NCBI GenBank assembly: GCA_947462335.1 | Contig: OX381704.1 | Coordinates: forward strand, 121,454,065-121,518,064 | Direction of reading: 5' to 3' | Source of the DNA: Harmothoe impar | Taxonomy: Eukaryota; Annelida; Polychaeta; Phyllodocida; Polynoidae | DNA: 64,000 nucleotides | Part shown: piece by piece, positions 25,488-38,600 of the stretch | Numbering within the stretch: position 1 is the first letter of the stretch | How the letters are laid out: each line of letters begins with the position of its first letter | Program-made: the position numbers and the translations under genes | The notes under the pieces: model-generated | Databases searched by the model: none | What the model was told of the DNA's origin: nothing | Seen by the model: only the letters and a program-made list of their open reading frames with translations

Positions 25488-26440
25488 TACATTAAACTAA
25501 AACATTCTTTCAAATCAATGTGGTTCAAGGAGTATTGTAGTTCCTGGGTGAGTGACAATTGCCATAGTGCTAAGCTAGCCCCCATAGCTGAGCTGAAAGT
25601 GTGCGCCCGTGCTCGAGGACCCGTCATTCACCTCGGATTTCTGTGTGCTTGGGGGAGGGTAGAGGGGTCTGACGGCCATCTACCAGTCCAGCTGAACTTG
25701 GAAAAAATCTAAAGCATTGATTTCAGAGTGTCTTGTCCTCTTCTGACCCTTCTGTCACTGCCGTTTTTGACTAGCACCACTAAAATGACCGACAGACGAC
25801 CGAAACATTCGTCTTAGCTGTTACTTTTCTATGACAAAGGCCTTTGACACTCTTCAGCACAAAGTCTAGGTGACTCTGCGACATATATTCTGTCTGTGGT
25901 CATGCGCCCAAAGCAATTGGATCGAAGCTGATGCACCAAGGGGTGTCAAGGGGAATGCCCCCGCTGGGCTGAAACAGCCATCGTCTGACACTTGATTGGC
26001 CCTAATGTATATAAGGATTGCTCTGCCAGCCTGACTAGTCAACCCATTGAAACGGCCTTAAATTTTAGATGTAAATCCATCCTTTAAATTCTCTGAACGG
26101 ACAGGAATTGACCGTTTTCAGGTTTCAGATGTGATGAAAAGTCGGCTGGGACCAGCCTCTGATAGGATGAATGCATAGGACATGCCCCGTCATCGGACCC
26201 GGGACGATGAAATATTCAGATTTTGTGTTCCCAAAGCTGCCAGATGGCTCTTAGATGGACAACCGTGTTGAGAAATGCATTTTCGACACCCTCGTCTATG
26301 TACGGACGTTCAGTGCCTTCGATAATTGACATCCGGATCCATCGTTTGGGAGTGCATGCCTACTGGAGCCCGGTCCCGATCGAGATTTTACCACTCTAGA
26401 AGCCGTGAAACGGTCAATTCTTGTCAGATCGGGACATGTA
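25488..26440. repeat. Large composite repeat, head of copy 1
   Basis: Starts near ATTGTACATTAAACTAAAA. It matches 29755-30705 over about 900 bp with small indels (for example CTGGGTGAGTG and CAAAGTCT(A/G)GGTGACT). Near 26050 it holds one reversed 188-bp unit, then a ~290-bp core, then leads into the forward tandem array. The overall form suggests a long non-autonomous element carrying its own minisatellite. No protein explains it. Confidence 0.7.
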
Positions 26441-27620
26441 AAAGATGAATTTGCATCTACGTTCAAAGGGCTCTCAGAATATTATCTTGGCCAGGCTTTG
26501 GAAGAAAGCGTTCTTCTCATCAGATGCATCCTAGTGTTTCCGAATACCCAGTTTCTGCCTGAAACATGGCTATGAGACACACTTGGGAACCTGTCTGACT
26601 ATCAATTCTTGTCCGATCCAGACATGTAAAAGATGAATTTGCATCTACATTCAAAGGGCTTTCAGAATATTACCTTGGCCAGGCTCAGAAGGAAAGCGTT
26701 CTTCTCATCAGATGCATCCTAGTGTTTCCGAATACCCAGTTTCTGCCTGAAACATGGCTATGAGACACACTTGGGAACCTGTCTGACTATCAATTCTTGT
26801 CCGATCCAGACATGTAAAAGATGAATTTGCATCTACATTCAAAGGGCTTTCAGAACATTACCTTGGCCAGGCTTAGAAGGAAAGCGCTCTTCTCATCAGA
26901 TGCATCCTAGTGTTTTCGATAACACAGATTCTGTCTGAAACATGCCTACGAGAGGCACTTGGGAGGCCCTCTAACGGTCAATTCTTGTCCGATCCGGACA
27001 TGTAAAAGATGAATTTGCATCTATATTCTGAGCACATTCAGAATATGATCTTGGCTGGGTTAGGAAAGAAGCGTTCTTCTCATGAGATGCATGCTAGTGT
27101 TTCCGAAAACCAAGATTCCATCTGAAACGTGGCTATGAGACGCACTTGGGACGCCGTCTGACCATCAATTCTTGTCCGATCCGGTCATGTAAAAGATGAA
27201 TTTACATCTACATTCAAAGGGCTTTCAGAATATGACCTTGGACAGACTTAGACGAGAAGTGTTGCTCTCATGAGATGCATGCTAGTGTTTCCAAATACCC
27301 AGTTTCTGTCTGAGATTTGTCTCTGAGAGGCTCTTGGGATGCCATCTGATGGTCAATTCTTGCCCGATCAGGACATGTAAAAGATGAATTTGCATCTACA
27401 TTCTGAGCACATTCAGAATATAATCTTGGCTGGGTTAGAAAAGAAGCATTCTTCTCATGAGATGCATGCTAGTGTTGACTAATACCCAGTTTCTGCCTGA
27501 AACATGCCTCTGAGAGGCTGTTTGGACGGCCTCTGGCAGTCAATTCTTGTCACATCCAGACACTTGAAGGATGAATTTGTATCAACAATTTCAGGTTTTT
27601 CAAGAAATCAACTTGGTCAG
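26390..27620 (+). repeat. 188-bp tandem satellite
   Basis: The anchor (G)ACATGTAAAAGATGAATTTG occurs at 26435, 26623, 26811, 26999, 27186 and 27374, with a diverged copy at 27561, so the period is 187-188 bp. Each unit contains CTTGG...AGGCTTAGAAGGAAAGC and GATGCATCCTAGTGTTT. Confidence 0.93.
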
Positions 27621-28007
27621 GTTGACGGAGCAAGCCTTCCCTACATGAGGGGCCATCAAGAGTCAGAGAGTGGCTACTCAAGCCCAGACTGGGCGTGTGG
27701 TGGGTCTTCCCGTGGCTCATCTTTTGATCCAGTCATTTGGAAAACACCATCGTTGATTGAAATCATGTTACATTGTCACACAAACTTTGTGCTTGGCAGA
27801 GTCAAATGCAGTCTAGGTCCGGAAGCGTGCCATGCGAGCCTGCGTTTGATTGTGCCGGTGTTTACGAACGGATCTACTCACAGATTCTTACATTGGATCC
27901 TGGAGCACCACAAGCATTAGTACAGGCTTTGAAGTATCTCTTACATGAAGTCCTGCCACTCTATAAGCCTTAGTGCTGTAAAGAGTCACGGAAAAGTCAA
28001 ACCCAAC

Positions 28008-28350
28008 AGGGAATAGAACCCCGGTTGTTCCGCGCAGAGTAGAGTTTCTCTGCTGTGGCACTGTGCTACCCGAGGCAGGCTGCCCCCAGCGATACCTGCC
28101 AGCTACACTACTCCCCTTCAGACTTCTGCTAGGGTCGATCGGTGCCTCGACCTAGTAGGACCTGAACACGCTCAAATACTGAACCCCACGTTTGGGCTAT
28201 CCTGCTCGAGGCTAAAAGAATGGGGTCCCCCAGGGAATCGAACCCAGGCGACTCTGCTCAGAGTAGAGAATGCTAACCACTACACCATGGAAGCAGTGCT
28301 TCTCTCACGCTCCGCTGTGGTACTTGAGCTACCCAAGGCGGGCTGCCCTG
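28008..28350 (-). repeat. tRNA-derived SINE-like dimer
   Basis: Two minus-strand tRNA-like segments lie in tandem. The one at 28294-28223 reads GCTTCCATGGTGTAGTGGTT, with B box GGTTCGATTCC, and resembles tRNA-Gln. The one near 28090-28010 has B box GGTTCTATTCC. Both are followed by similar CTGTGGYACT and GGGCTGCC text. Acceptor stems do not pair, so these are not functional tRNA genes. Confidence 0.5.
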
Positions 28351-29022
28351 AGCTACAAGCCTTAGTCTAGGTTTAAATAAATTTTTACGTTAGTTCCTGA
28401 CACACTACAACCCTTAGAAAAGGCCAGAAGTAATTCTCACTTTAGGTCCTGGTACACCTCAAGCCTTAGTAAAGGTCCACAGTAATTCTTATATTAGTTC
28501 CTGATGCACTACAAACCTTAGTATAGGCCAGAAGACTTGAATTGGTCTTGGATTTACCGTGTGGTGGTCGTTCCGTTCCTTTTCACTCTTTACAAGCCAT
28601 AGGAAAGTTCGCAAATGGCTGTCCGCTGTGTGTCGGTGTCCCTAGGGCTCCCGATCTGATTCAGTTTCACTGAAATCAAGACTTCTTAAACCTGATTTAG
28701 TCTTGGATATGCCGTGTGATGGTTGTTCAGTTCCGATTCACCCTTTAAAAGGCATGGGAATGTTTGCCGATGGCCGTCCACTATGCGTCGGTGTGCGTCG
28801 GTGTGCCGTTTGAGGTCTGGGACCCCGCTACATCGGTCCGCAGGGCTCAGGATCACATCCAGTTTCACTGAAATCAACATTTTTAAACCGTATTTGCATT
28901 TAAATTCACTGCTTGATGGATATGCCATCCTTTTGAACCCTGTGAATGGCATGGATCCGTCTGGCAGTGGCTGGTCGGTGCCCGTGGACAGGCACAAGGT
29001 CCATAAATTGTCTTCTCTTGGT

Positions 29023-29503
29023 CTAGTCTAGTTCATGACCAATGCTGATGTGGAGCCACCCATCTATGCCGTTCAGATATTTCAGATTCTTGACAAGATC
29101 ACTCTTGCATTGGTTACTGAAGAAGGTGATCCTTACCAGACGCGGCTTTTGTTTACGTTCGTGATCATCGCCATCTTGGTTCTGACGCCTATACTGCCGC
29201 TGTTTGACACTGACCCTTGTGAAACTGTCAACTAGATCCATACCACAGCGAGTTGTCGTCAAGGCTCCTTTTAATTTCCGCTAATACTCCGGTTTGTGTG
29301 GTATTCACCTGATTAATGGCAGCAATCGAGGTTTGAATCTCACCTAGAGTTCTCGTTGTCTGAGTTGAAATATCCTCTTGCACAATCAGTCTACCATCCA
29401 GGGCATTTATGGCCGCAATCACTTGTGCCGATGTTGCATTCGGGAGAAGAAAAACTTCTCCGTTCCCTCTAGACCTTGTATTCATGTTGGTAGGTGAGGT
29501 CAA
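29023..29503 (-). pseudogene. Possible LINE ORF1-like fragment, frameshifted
   Basis: One reading frame (29503-29228) encodes a polar, Ala/Ile/Gln-rich segment with coiled-coil character (AQVIAAINALDGRLIVQEDI). A second, overlapping frame (29262-29023) encodes KPRLVRITFFSNQ followed by LVKNLKYLNGIDGW, which resembles the RRM-like core of non-LTR retrotransposon ORF1 proteins. A frameshift near 29230-29260 would join them. The resemblance is by eye and the family is not certain. It lies between the two copies of the large composite repeat. Confidence 0.4.
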
Positions 29504-29754
29504 TCGTTGCTATGAAGCTTTATGATTGAAGTATACACAGGTTTGATCCTATAATATTAGTTTGACAATGTCTTTTTATCCAAATTAGGGGACGGCGTCT
29601 TCGACCGGTGCTAGCCCTGTGTCGCCATCATCCTGCTAGCACCACTCGTCTGAATTACATCATTATCATGTAAAACTGACAAGTTCCTCATCATTTTTAC
29701 GTAATACTCATGTGAATGAGACGAGATGTGCTAGCTGGGTACCTAGCATTGTAT

Positions 29755-32700
29755 ATTAAACTAAAAAAGCTTTTAAATCAATGTGGTTCAGGGGGTTTTG
29801 TGGTTCCTGGGTGAGTGCCAATGGGTATAGTGCTAAGCTAACCTCAAAAGGTCCTCACAGCTGAGCCAAAGTGTGCGCCCCTGCTCGAGGACCCGTGGTT
29901 CACCTCGGGTTTCTGTGTGCTGGGGGGGGGGGGGGGGGGGGGGTAGAGGGGTCTGACGGCCATCTACCACCAGTCCAGCTGATCCTGGAAAAATAACCAA
30001 AGCATTGATTTCAGAGTGTATTGTCCTGGTCTGACCCTTCTGTCACTGCCCTTTTTGACTCACTAAAATGACCAACAGATGACCGAAACATTCGCCTTAG
30101 CTTTAACTTTTCTATGAAAGGCCTTTGACTATATTTAGCACAAAGTCTGGGTGACTAATATAAATTCTGTCTGTGGTCATGTGCCCAGAGCAATCGGATT
30201 AACACCCAGGCCCCAAGGGGTGCCGCGGTATGCCTCAGCTGGGCTGAAACGGCCATCGTCTGACACTTGATTGGCTTTAATGTAGAAAAGGATTGCTCTG
30301 CCAGCCTGACTAGTCAGCCCATTGAAACGGCCTTGGATTGTAGATGTAAATTGATCCTTTACATCTCCTGATCGGACAGGAATTGACCATTTTGAGGCTC
30401 CAGACTTGACAAAAAGTTGGCCAGGATTGGCCTCTGGTAGGGTAAATGCATGGGACATGTCCCGTCATCAGACCCTGGACAATAAAATATTTAGTTAATG
30501 TATTCCCAAAGCTGCCAGATGGCTCGTAGATGGACAACAGTATTGAGAAATGCACTTTTGACACCCTCGACTACATACAGATGTTCAGCGCCTTCGGTAG
30601 TTGACATCCAGATCAATCCTTTGGGACCCTATGCCTACTGGAGCCCGATCCCGACTGAGATTTTACCACTCTGGAAGCCGTGAAACAGTCAATTCTTGTC
30701 GGATCCGGACATGTAAAAGATGAATTTGCATCTACGTTCAAAGGGCTTTCAGAATATTACCTTGGCCAGGCTTAGAAGGAAAGCGTTCTTCTCATCAGAT
30801 GCATCCTAGTGTTTCCAAATACCCAGTTTCTGCCTGAAACATGCCTCCGAGAGGGGCTTGGGAACCTGTCTGACAGTCAATTTTTGCCCATTCCGGACAT
30901 GTAAAAGATGAATTTTCATCTATATTCTAAGCACATTCAGAATATAATCTTGGCTTGGTTAGAAAAGAAGCATTCTTCTCATGAGATGCATGCTAGTGTT
31001 TACTTATACCCAGTTTCTGCCTGGTAGGGTAAATGCATAGGACATGCCACGTCATCAGACCCTGGACAATAAAATATTTAGTTTATGTATTCCCAAAGCT
31101 GCCAGATGGCTCGTAGATGGACAACAGTGTTGAGAAATGCACTTTTGACACCCTCGACCACATACAGATGTTCAGCGCCTTCGGTAGTTGACATCCAGAT
31201 CAATCCTTTGGGACCCTATGCCTACTGGAGCCCGGTCCCGACTGAGATTTTACCACTCTGGAAGCCGTGAAACAGTCAATTCTTGTCGGATCCGGACATG
31301 TAAAAGATGAATTTGCATCTACGTTCAAAGGGCTTTCAGAATATTTCCTTGGCCAGGCTTAGAAGGAAAGCGTTCTTCTCATCAGATGCATCCTAGTGTT
31401 TCCAAATACCCAGTTTCTGCCTGAAACATGCCTCCGAGAGGGGCTTGGGAACCTGTCTGACAGTCAATTCTTGCCCATTCCGGACATGTAAAAGATGAAT
31501 TTTCATCTATATTCTAAGCACATTCAGAATATAATCTTGGCTTGGTTAGAAAAGAAGCATTCTTCTCATGAGATGCATGCTAGTGTTTACTTATACCCAG
31601 TTTCTGCCTGGTAGGGTAAATGCATAGGACATGCCACGTCATCGGCCCTTGGACAATAAAATATTTAGTTTATGTGTCCCCAAAGCTGCCAGATGGCTCG
31701 TAGTTGGACAACAGTGTTGAGAAATGCATTTTTGACACCCTTGTCCGTGTTTGGATGTGCGGCACCTTCAGTTATTGACATCTGGATCCATGCTTCGGGA
31801 GTCCATGCCTACCGGAGCCTGGTCCCGACTGAAATTTTACAACGCCAGAAGCCGTGAAGCCTCAATTCTTGTCGTATCCAGGCATCTAAAGGATCAATTT
31901 GCATCTACTTTCAAAGGGTTTTCAGAATATTGCCTTTGCAAGGCTTAGATGGGAAGCGTTCTTCTCATGATATGCATGCTAGTGTTTCCAAAAACCAAGA
32001 TTCCATCTGAAACATGGCTATGAGATGCACTTGGGACGCTGTCTGACCATCAATTCTTGTCGGATCCTGACATGTAAAAGATGAATTTGCATCTACGTTC
32101 AAAGGGCTTTCAGAATATTACCTTGGCCAGGCTTAGAAGGAAAGCGTTCTTCTCATCAGATGCATCCTAGTGTTTCCGAATACCCAGTTTCTGCCTGAAA
32201 CATGCCTCCAAGAGGGGCTTGGGAACCTGTCTGACAGTCAATTCTTGCCCATTCCGGACATGTAAAAGATGAATTTGCATCTACATTCATAGGGCTTTCA
32301 GAATATTACCTTGGCTAGGTTTAGAAGGAAAGCGTTCTTCTCATCAGATGCATCCTAGTGTTTTCGATGACACAGATTCTGTATGAAACATGCCTACGAG
32401 AGGCACTGACACTTGATTGGCTTAAAATAATGTAGAAAAGGATTGCTCTGCCAGCCTGACTAGTCAGCCCATTGAAACGGCCTTGGATTGTAGATGTAAA
32501 TTGATTCTTTACATCTCCTGATCGGACAGGATTTGACCATTTTGAGGCTCCAGACTTGACAAAAAGTTGGCCAGGATCGGCCTCTGGTAGGGTAAATGCA
32601 TAGGACATGTCCCGTCATCAGACCCTGGACAATAAAATATTCAGTTAATGTATTCCCAAAGCTGCCAGATGGCTCGTAGATGGACAACAGTGTTGAGAAA

Positions 32701-35000
32701 TGCACTTTTGACACCCTCGACTACATACAGACATTCAGCGCCTTCGGTAGTTGACATCCAGATCAATCCTTTGGGAGCCCATGCCTACTGGAGCCCAGTC
32801 CCGACCAAGATATTACCACTCTGGAAGCTGTGAAACAGTCAATTCTTGTCAGATCCGGACATGTAAAAGATGAATTTGCATCTACATTCAAAGGGCTTTC
32901 AGAACATTACCTTGGCCAGGCTTAGAAGGAAAGCGCTCTTCTCATCAGATGCATCCTAGTGTTTTCGATAACACAGATTCTGTCTGAAACATGCCTACGA
33001 GAGGCACTTGGGAGGCCCTCTAACGGTCAATTCTTGTCCGATCCGGACATGTAAAAGATGAATTTGCATCTATATTCTGAGCACATTCAGAATATAATCT
33101 TGGCTGGGTTAGGAAAGAAGCGTTCTTCTCATGAGATGCATGCTAGTGTTTCCGAAAACCAAGATTCCATCTGAAACGTGGCTATGAGACGCACTTGGGA
33201 CGCCGTCTGACCATCAACTCTTGTCCGATCCTGACATGTAAAAGATGAATTTGCATCTACATTCAAAGGGCTTTCAGAACATTACCTTGGCCAGGCTTAG
33301 AAGGAAAGCGCTCTTCTCATCAGATGCATCCTAGTGTTTTCGATAACACAGATTCTGTATTAAACATGCCTAAAAGAGGCACTTGGGAGGCCCGATAACG
33401 GTCAATTCTTGTCTGATCCGGACATGTAAAAGATGAATTTGCATCTATATTCTGAGCACATTCAGAATATGATCTTGGCTGGGTTAGGAAAGAAGCATTC
33501 TTCTCATGAGATGCATGCTAGTGTTTACTAATACCCAGTTTTTGCCTGAAACATGCCTCTGAGAGGCTCTTGGGACGCCCTCTGGCAGTCAATTCTTGTC
33601 ACATCCAATCATTTAAAGGATGAATTTGTATCTGCAATTTAGGGTCTTTCATGAAATCAACTTGGTCAGGTTGAGAGAGCAAGCCTTCCCTACACGAGGG
33701 TCCATCAAGAGTCATAGACTTGCCGCTCAAGCCCAGACCGGGCGTATGGTGGCACATCCCATGGCCCAGCTTTCGACCCGGTCATTTGGAAAACAAGTCC
33801 ATGGATGGAAATCATGTTACATTGTCACACAAACTTTGCGCTTGGCAAAGTCAAAGGTTTTTTGCCATTTCTAATGCAGTCTAGGTGTGAGCCTGCGTTT
33901 TATTTAAATTGCACCATTGTTTATGAACAGATCTACTCAGGGATTAAAGCCTGCAATCCCACATGCCCCTTAAAATCAGTTAATCCAGCATGTGTAAATG
34001 TGATTTTACGAAAAAAACATGACTTTTAGACCTCATTACACTTTGGATTTTCTCCGTGATTGTCATTCAGTCCTATTTAACCCCACAAATAGCATGGGAC
34101 TGTCCACCGGCAGCTAGCCGTTGTGTGTCAACTGGCCGTTTTAGCTCTGAGCCCTGTCAATATCAGTCCACAGGGTGCATACGGTTTTGAAACTTAGAAA
34201 CTTTTGAAAGTGAGCTGCTAATCCCTAATTTGGTATTGGATATGCCACTAAGCTGTTTTAAGGCTCCAGACATGACGAAAAGTCGGCCAGGCCCAACCTC
34301 TGTTAGGGTAAATGCATAGATAATGCCACGTCATCGACCCCTGGACAATAAAATATTCAGTTCATGTGTCCCCAAAGCTACCAGATGGCTTGTAGTTGGA
34401 TAACAGTGTTGAGAAATGCATTTTTGACACCCTTGTCCGTGATTGGATGTGCGGCACCTTCAGTTATTGACATCTGGATCCATGCTTCGGGAGTCCATGC
34501 CTACCGGAGCCTGGTCCCGACTGAAATTTTACAACACCAGAAGCCTTGAAGCCTCAATTCTTGTCGCATCCAGGCATCAAAAGGATGAATTTGTATCTAC
34601 TTTCAAAGGGCTTTCAGAATATTGCCTTTGCCAGGCTTAGATGGGAAGCGTTCCTCTCATGAGATTCTCGCTAGTGTTTCCAAATACCCAGTTTCTGTCT
34701 GAAACATGTCCCTGAGAGGCTCTTGGCAAGCTATCTGACTGTCAATTCTTGTCGGATCGGGACATGTAAATGATGAATTTGCATCTACATCTTAAGGTTT
34801 TTCAGGAAATCAACTCAGTCAGGTTGACAAAGCAAGCCTTCCCTTTATGAGGGGCCATCAAGGGTCAGAGAGTTGCGGCTTAAGCCCAGACCTGGCGTAT
34901 GGTGGCACTTCACGGGGACCAGTGGTCTTTCCGCTCTTTTGGAAAACCCGACCATGGATGGAAATCATGTTACATTGTCACCCAAACCTTGTGCTGTGTA
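29755..35000. repeat. Large composite repeat, copy 2, expanded
   Basis: Head at 29755-30705 matches 25488-26440. It is followed by a 587-bp higher-order repeat: equivalent points at 30437, 31024 and 31611. Each contains a core (CCCAAAGCTGCCAGATGGCT) plus 188-bp units. More 188-bp blocks follow at about 31855-32400, 32840-33640 and 34550-34830. The tail motif ATCATGTTACATTGTCAC occurs at 27763, 33811 and 34963. Repeated 61-residue ORFs are translations of the core. Confidence 0.8.
29922..29943. repeat. Poly(G) run of 22
   Basis: Uninterrupted guanines after TTCTGTGTGCT. The matching place in copy 1 of the composite repeat (about 25652) has only CTTGGGGGAGGG, so the run expanded after duplication, or its length is an assembly artefact. 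Confidence 0.9.
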
Positions 35001-35029
35001 TTAGAAATCCACACACTGTAGTAAAGCCC

Positions 35030-35330
35030 AGAAGTAATTCCTGGTACACCACAAGCCTTAGTACAGGCTAAAACCACACACTGTAGTAAAGCCAAGAAGT
35101 AATTCATGGTACACCACAAGCCTTAGTACAGGCTAAAACCACACACTGTAGTAAAGCCCAGAAGTAATTCATGGTACACCACAAGCCACAGTACAGGCTA
35201 GAAGTAATTCTTACATTGGGTCCTGGTACACCACATGCTCTAGTGAAGCCCAGAAGTAATTCTTACATTAGGTCCTGGTAGACCACAAACCTTAGTGCAG
35301 GCTAGAAGTAAATCGTACATTGGGCAAGGC
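35030..35330. repeat. 52-bp satellite block
   Basis: About five units with AGAAGTAATTC, CTGGTACACCACAAGCC and TTAGTACAGGCTA, in the same orientation as at 17930-21052. Shorter blocks of the same family lie at 27885-27975 and 28355-28530. Confidence 0.8.
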
Positions 35331-35683
35331 AAATTCATTTAAAAATCAAAATTTTTAATCTTATTTCATTTTAGCTTCTTTGAAACCGATGTTTTTAAAC
35401 TTGATTTGCTTTTAGATTTATTTCACACTGTAAATCACATGGGAGTGTCCATCAATGGCCGGCTAGGGACAATCCATATCTTTTAGGGTGTTTAGCTTGA
35501 GGATGATGCAAGGCACCTACAACTAGATTTTGGGGGAAATCAAGTTACTATTTAAATTTACACATAGAAGCTTGATCCATTGAAAGATTAGGATATTGCA
35601 ACAATTATTGATCAACCTGGTCTGTGTTTTGCCAACAGATAGAAGTGATTCGGAGCCAGCATACCACTACGTACCCAAGAGTG

Positions 35684-38600
35684 ATGTCTGAGCAGGCTGA
35701 CACAAGACCCGAGTCCGACGACACGTTGCCTGAGCCATTTTGTAGGATGTTGACGCGACAAAAACGCAAGTCTGTTCCAGTAAGTCACCATAAAGCTTTA
35801 ACCTATTACAGGAAGTTTCTCTTCCTGTGTTTCACCATCAAGCTTTACTCTACTTGTCTCTAATATGAGGTTGTCTCACTAAAGCGATCCAAGTTGAAAC
35901 TTAATGACCAGTGGTTGTCTTTGACCAGGGGTTGTTTATGTCTGGTGATTGTCCCCCCACTTTGTACTACTAGATGTCACCAGATCTGTGTGTAAGTGTG
36001 TGTGTGGAAACGGTGTACGTTATAATGTGGCCGTGGATCATACCTGATAGTCGCCTGCCAGTCATAGATGTCACCAGGGCATAGACACCCACTGGTCATA
36101 GATGTCATAGAACTGAATCTAACTAAAAATGGCTTATATATAGTATATGAATATACTATATATAACAAAAACATATATATATAAATGTTATAAATTTATT
36201 TCAGCTTTTAGAAAATAATGAACCTTAATTTGTAAAATGTTTAGTTGTTTTTCATGTTTGCCCATCTGGGTACCATGGCCAGTCAGAGGCTTTACCTGCT
36301 CATAGACAACTGCCGGTCATAGACAATTACCGGTTATAGACTTTCAACTTCAGTTGTCTTGGTGAGACTGAGCCACAGGCTGGATGTAATTATTACATGT
36401 AAACACCAGAAGCCCCAGATGCCACACACCTCGGAATAACCCGGAAGTAATCATTAGGTCCTGGTACACCACACACCTTAGTAAAGGCTGGAAGTAAACA
36501 TTCTTACATTTGGTCCTGGCACACCACATGCCTAAGTATGACCAACAAGTAATTCTTAGAATATGCCCAGTACACCACAAGCCTTATTATAGACCCAGAA
36601 TAATTCTTACATGAGGTCCTAGTACACCACAAGCCTTAGTATAAGCCCAAAGTAAATCTTAAGTTAAATCCTGGAACCCCACAATCTCAGTGTAGGCAGG
36701 AAGTAATGGATGTGTCTCACAAACTTATGCCAATGTTTTTGTCTCTGACCGGGTGCCGTCTCTGACCAGGTGCCGTCTGACCAGTTTGTCATGGTAAGGT
36801 CAAAATACCAACAGCAGGAAGCTAATTATAATTATGATTATAATTATAAAACAACCGCCATACAGTTTTTACAAATCATTAGATATATGAGTATAATTCT
36901 TTTTAAAACACCTTTTTTCTGATACCTGGTGAGAGACGGCACCTGGTCAGAGATGGTACCTGGTCAGAGATGGCACCCGATCAGATACAAATCCGTGAGA
37001 CACAGCCTAATTCTTATGCTAGATCCTGGCACACCACAAACATGAGTATAGTCCAGAAGCTATTCTTGCATTCCCTGTACACCACACGCCTTAGTAAAAT
37101 CCCAAGAGTTTTCTTTACATTAGATCCTCAAAGAAAATTCTCACCTTAGGTCTGGAAATAACTCTTACATTAGCTCCTGGTTCATCACAAGCCTTATTAT
37201 AGGCAGGAAGAGATGGCTGTAGTAGGTCACAAAGTAACTTTTACGTTAGGTCCTGATACACCTCTTGTAAGTCTAAGTTAAGGCCAGAAGTAATTCTCAT
37301 GTTAGGTCCTGGTACACCACAAGACATATAATACTCCAGAAGTAATTATCAAAATTTGGTCCTCAATATGGGCTCATTAGAAGCTAATTTGAGCAATTCA
37401 TATCACTTCTTTGATATTAATTCTTTTGTCATTTTCTCAAACCTGTTGGTTAACTAACCTCAATTTAGATTTTGCATGATTCTTTTCAAAGTCCAAACAG
37501 TGTTTGGAAAAATAACAAGTAACCCATACTGGTGTTATGCGCAAGACTTCAAATCCCGCATAGTGCTTTATTGCGCTATGCTCTATTCTCCTTAATTGTG
37601 TCTAAATCCTTGTTGTACATTGATGCGATCGATCCATTATATTTTCCCCCTATGTTTGTTTTACAGGGATCAATGATTGACTTGACTACCGGATGGACGA
37701 CCATAGACAAGTTAAGAGGGGCACTGGAGAAATGGAGGAAACGAGAGGCAGATGATTTCCGTGTGGAGAACCACCCGGAGAGAGGCCTTTGCGTAGTGGC
37801 CAACAGAGACTTCAAAAGATGGGAGTTTGCCCTCGAGTATGAAGGCGACTTCATTCATGTGGAGGAGAGGTTACGGAGAGAACAAATTTACAAAATGACG
37901 AACCCAGGGTCCTATGTGGTAGACGCCTGGTGGGAGGGGGGAAGGGTGGCAATGGATGCTACCAACACCTTGGGGACTTGGGGACGATTAGTCAATCATG
38001 CCAAAGACCCAAATCTCATGCCCTACCCCCGATTGGTACAGGTCACACCTGAGGACAAGCCCCGGATGGCACTCTACTGTAAAAAGAGGATACGGGAGGG
38101 CGAGGAAGTCTTTTGGGATTACGGGGTTTCAGATTCTGAAGTCCATTGGGCAGCCTTTAAGAGGAGGACCGACACAAACACTAGGTAGGCTAGCATACAG
38201 AATAACACACACCTTTTATCAATGTATTCAGGTCATAACGAATAGATACTATAAGTATTCCTCTATAGACTTTGATACATCTCACAATTTATCTGCATCT
38301 TATATGTCACATACTACCTAGCCCCTTTGATGATGTTATATCTTGCAGAAAGCCCATGGTGTGTGACAAAAATACAGCAATGCCTCTGCCTGCCTCAACG
38401 TGGGCCCGGTGTCTGGTGCCAGTGCAGGATCGGAGGGTGTGCCGTGTGATTCTCCATCGCCTGGACCCATCACTCCTCCCAGCAGTTCCGTGAGTAGATA
38501 TGATATATTTTGTTTCTCTTCTGAATGACATACTGTTATAAACAATTATTTGTTGGATCTAGGTAAATTGTATAGACATCTAGAATTACAACATTATACA

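Noticed and set aside
28223..28294. Functional tRNA-Gln gene
   Set aside because: Acceptor stem does not pair and a similar sequence is repeated in tandem, pointing to a SINE-like origin.
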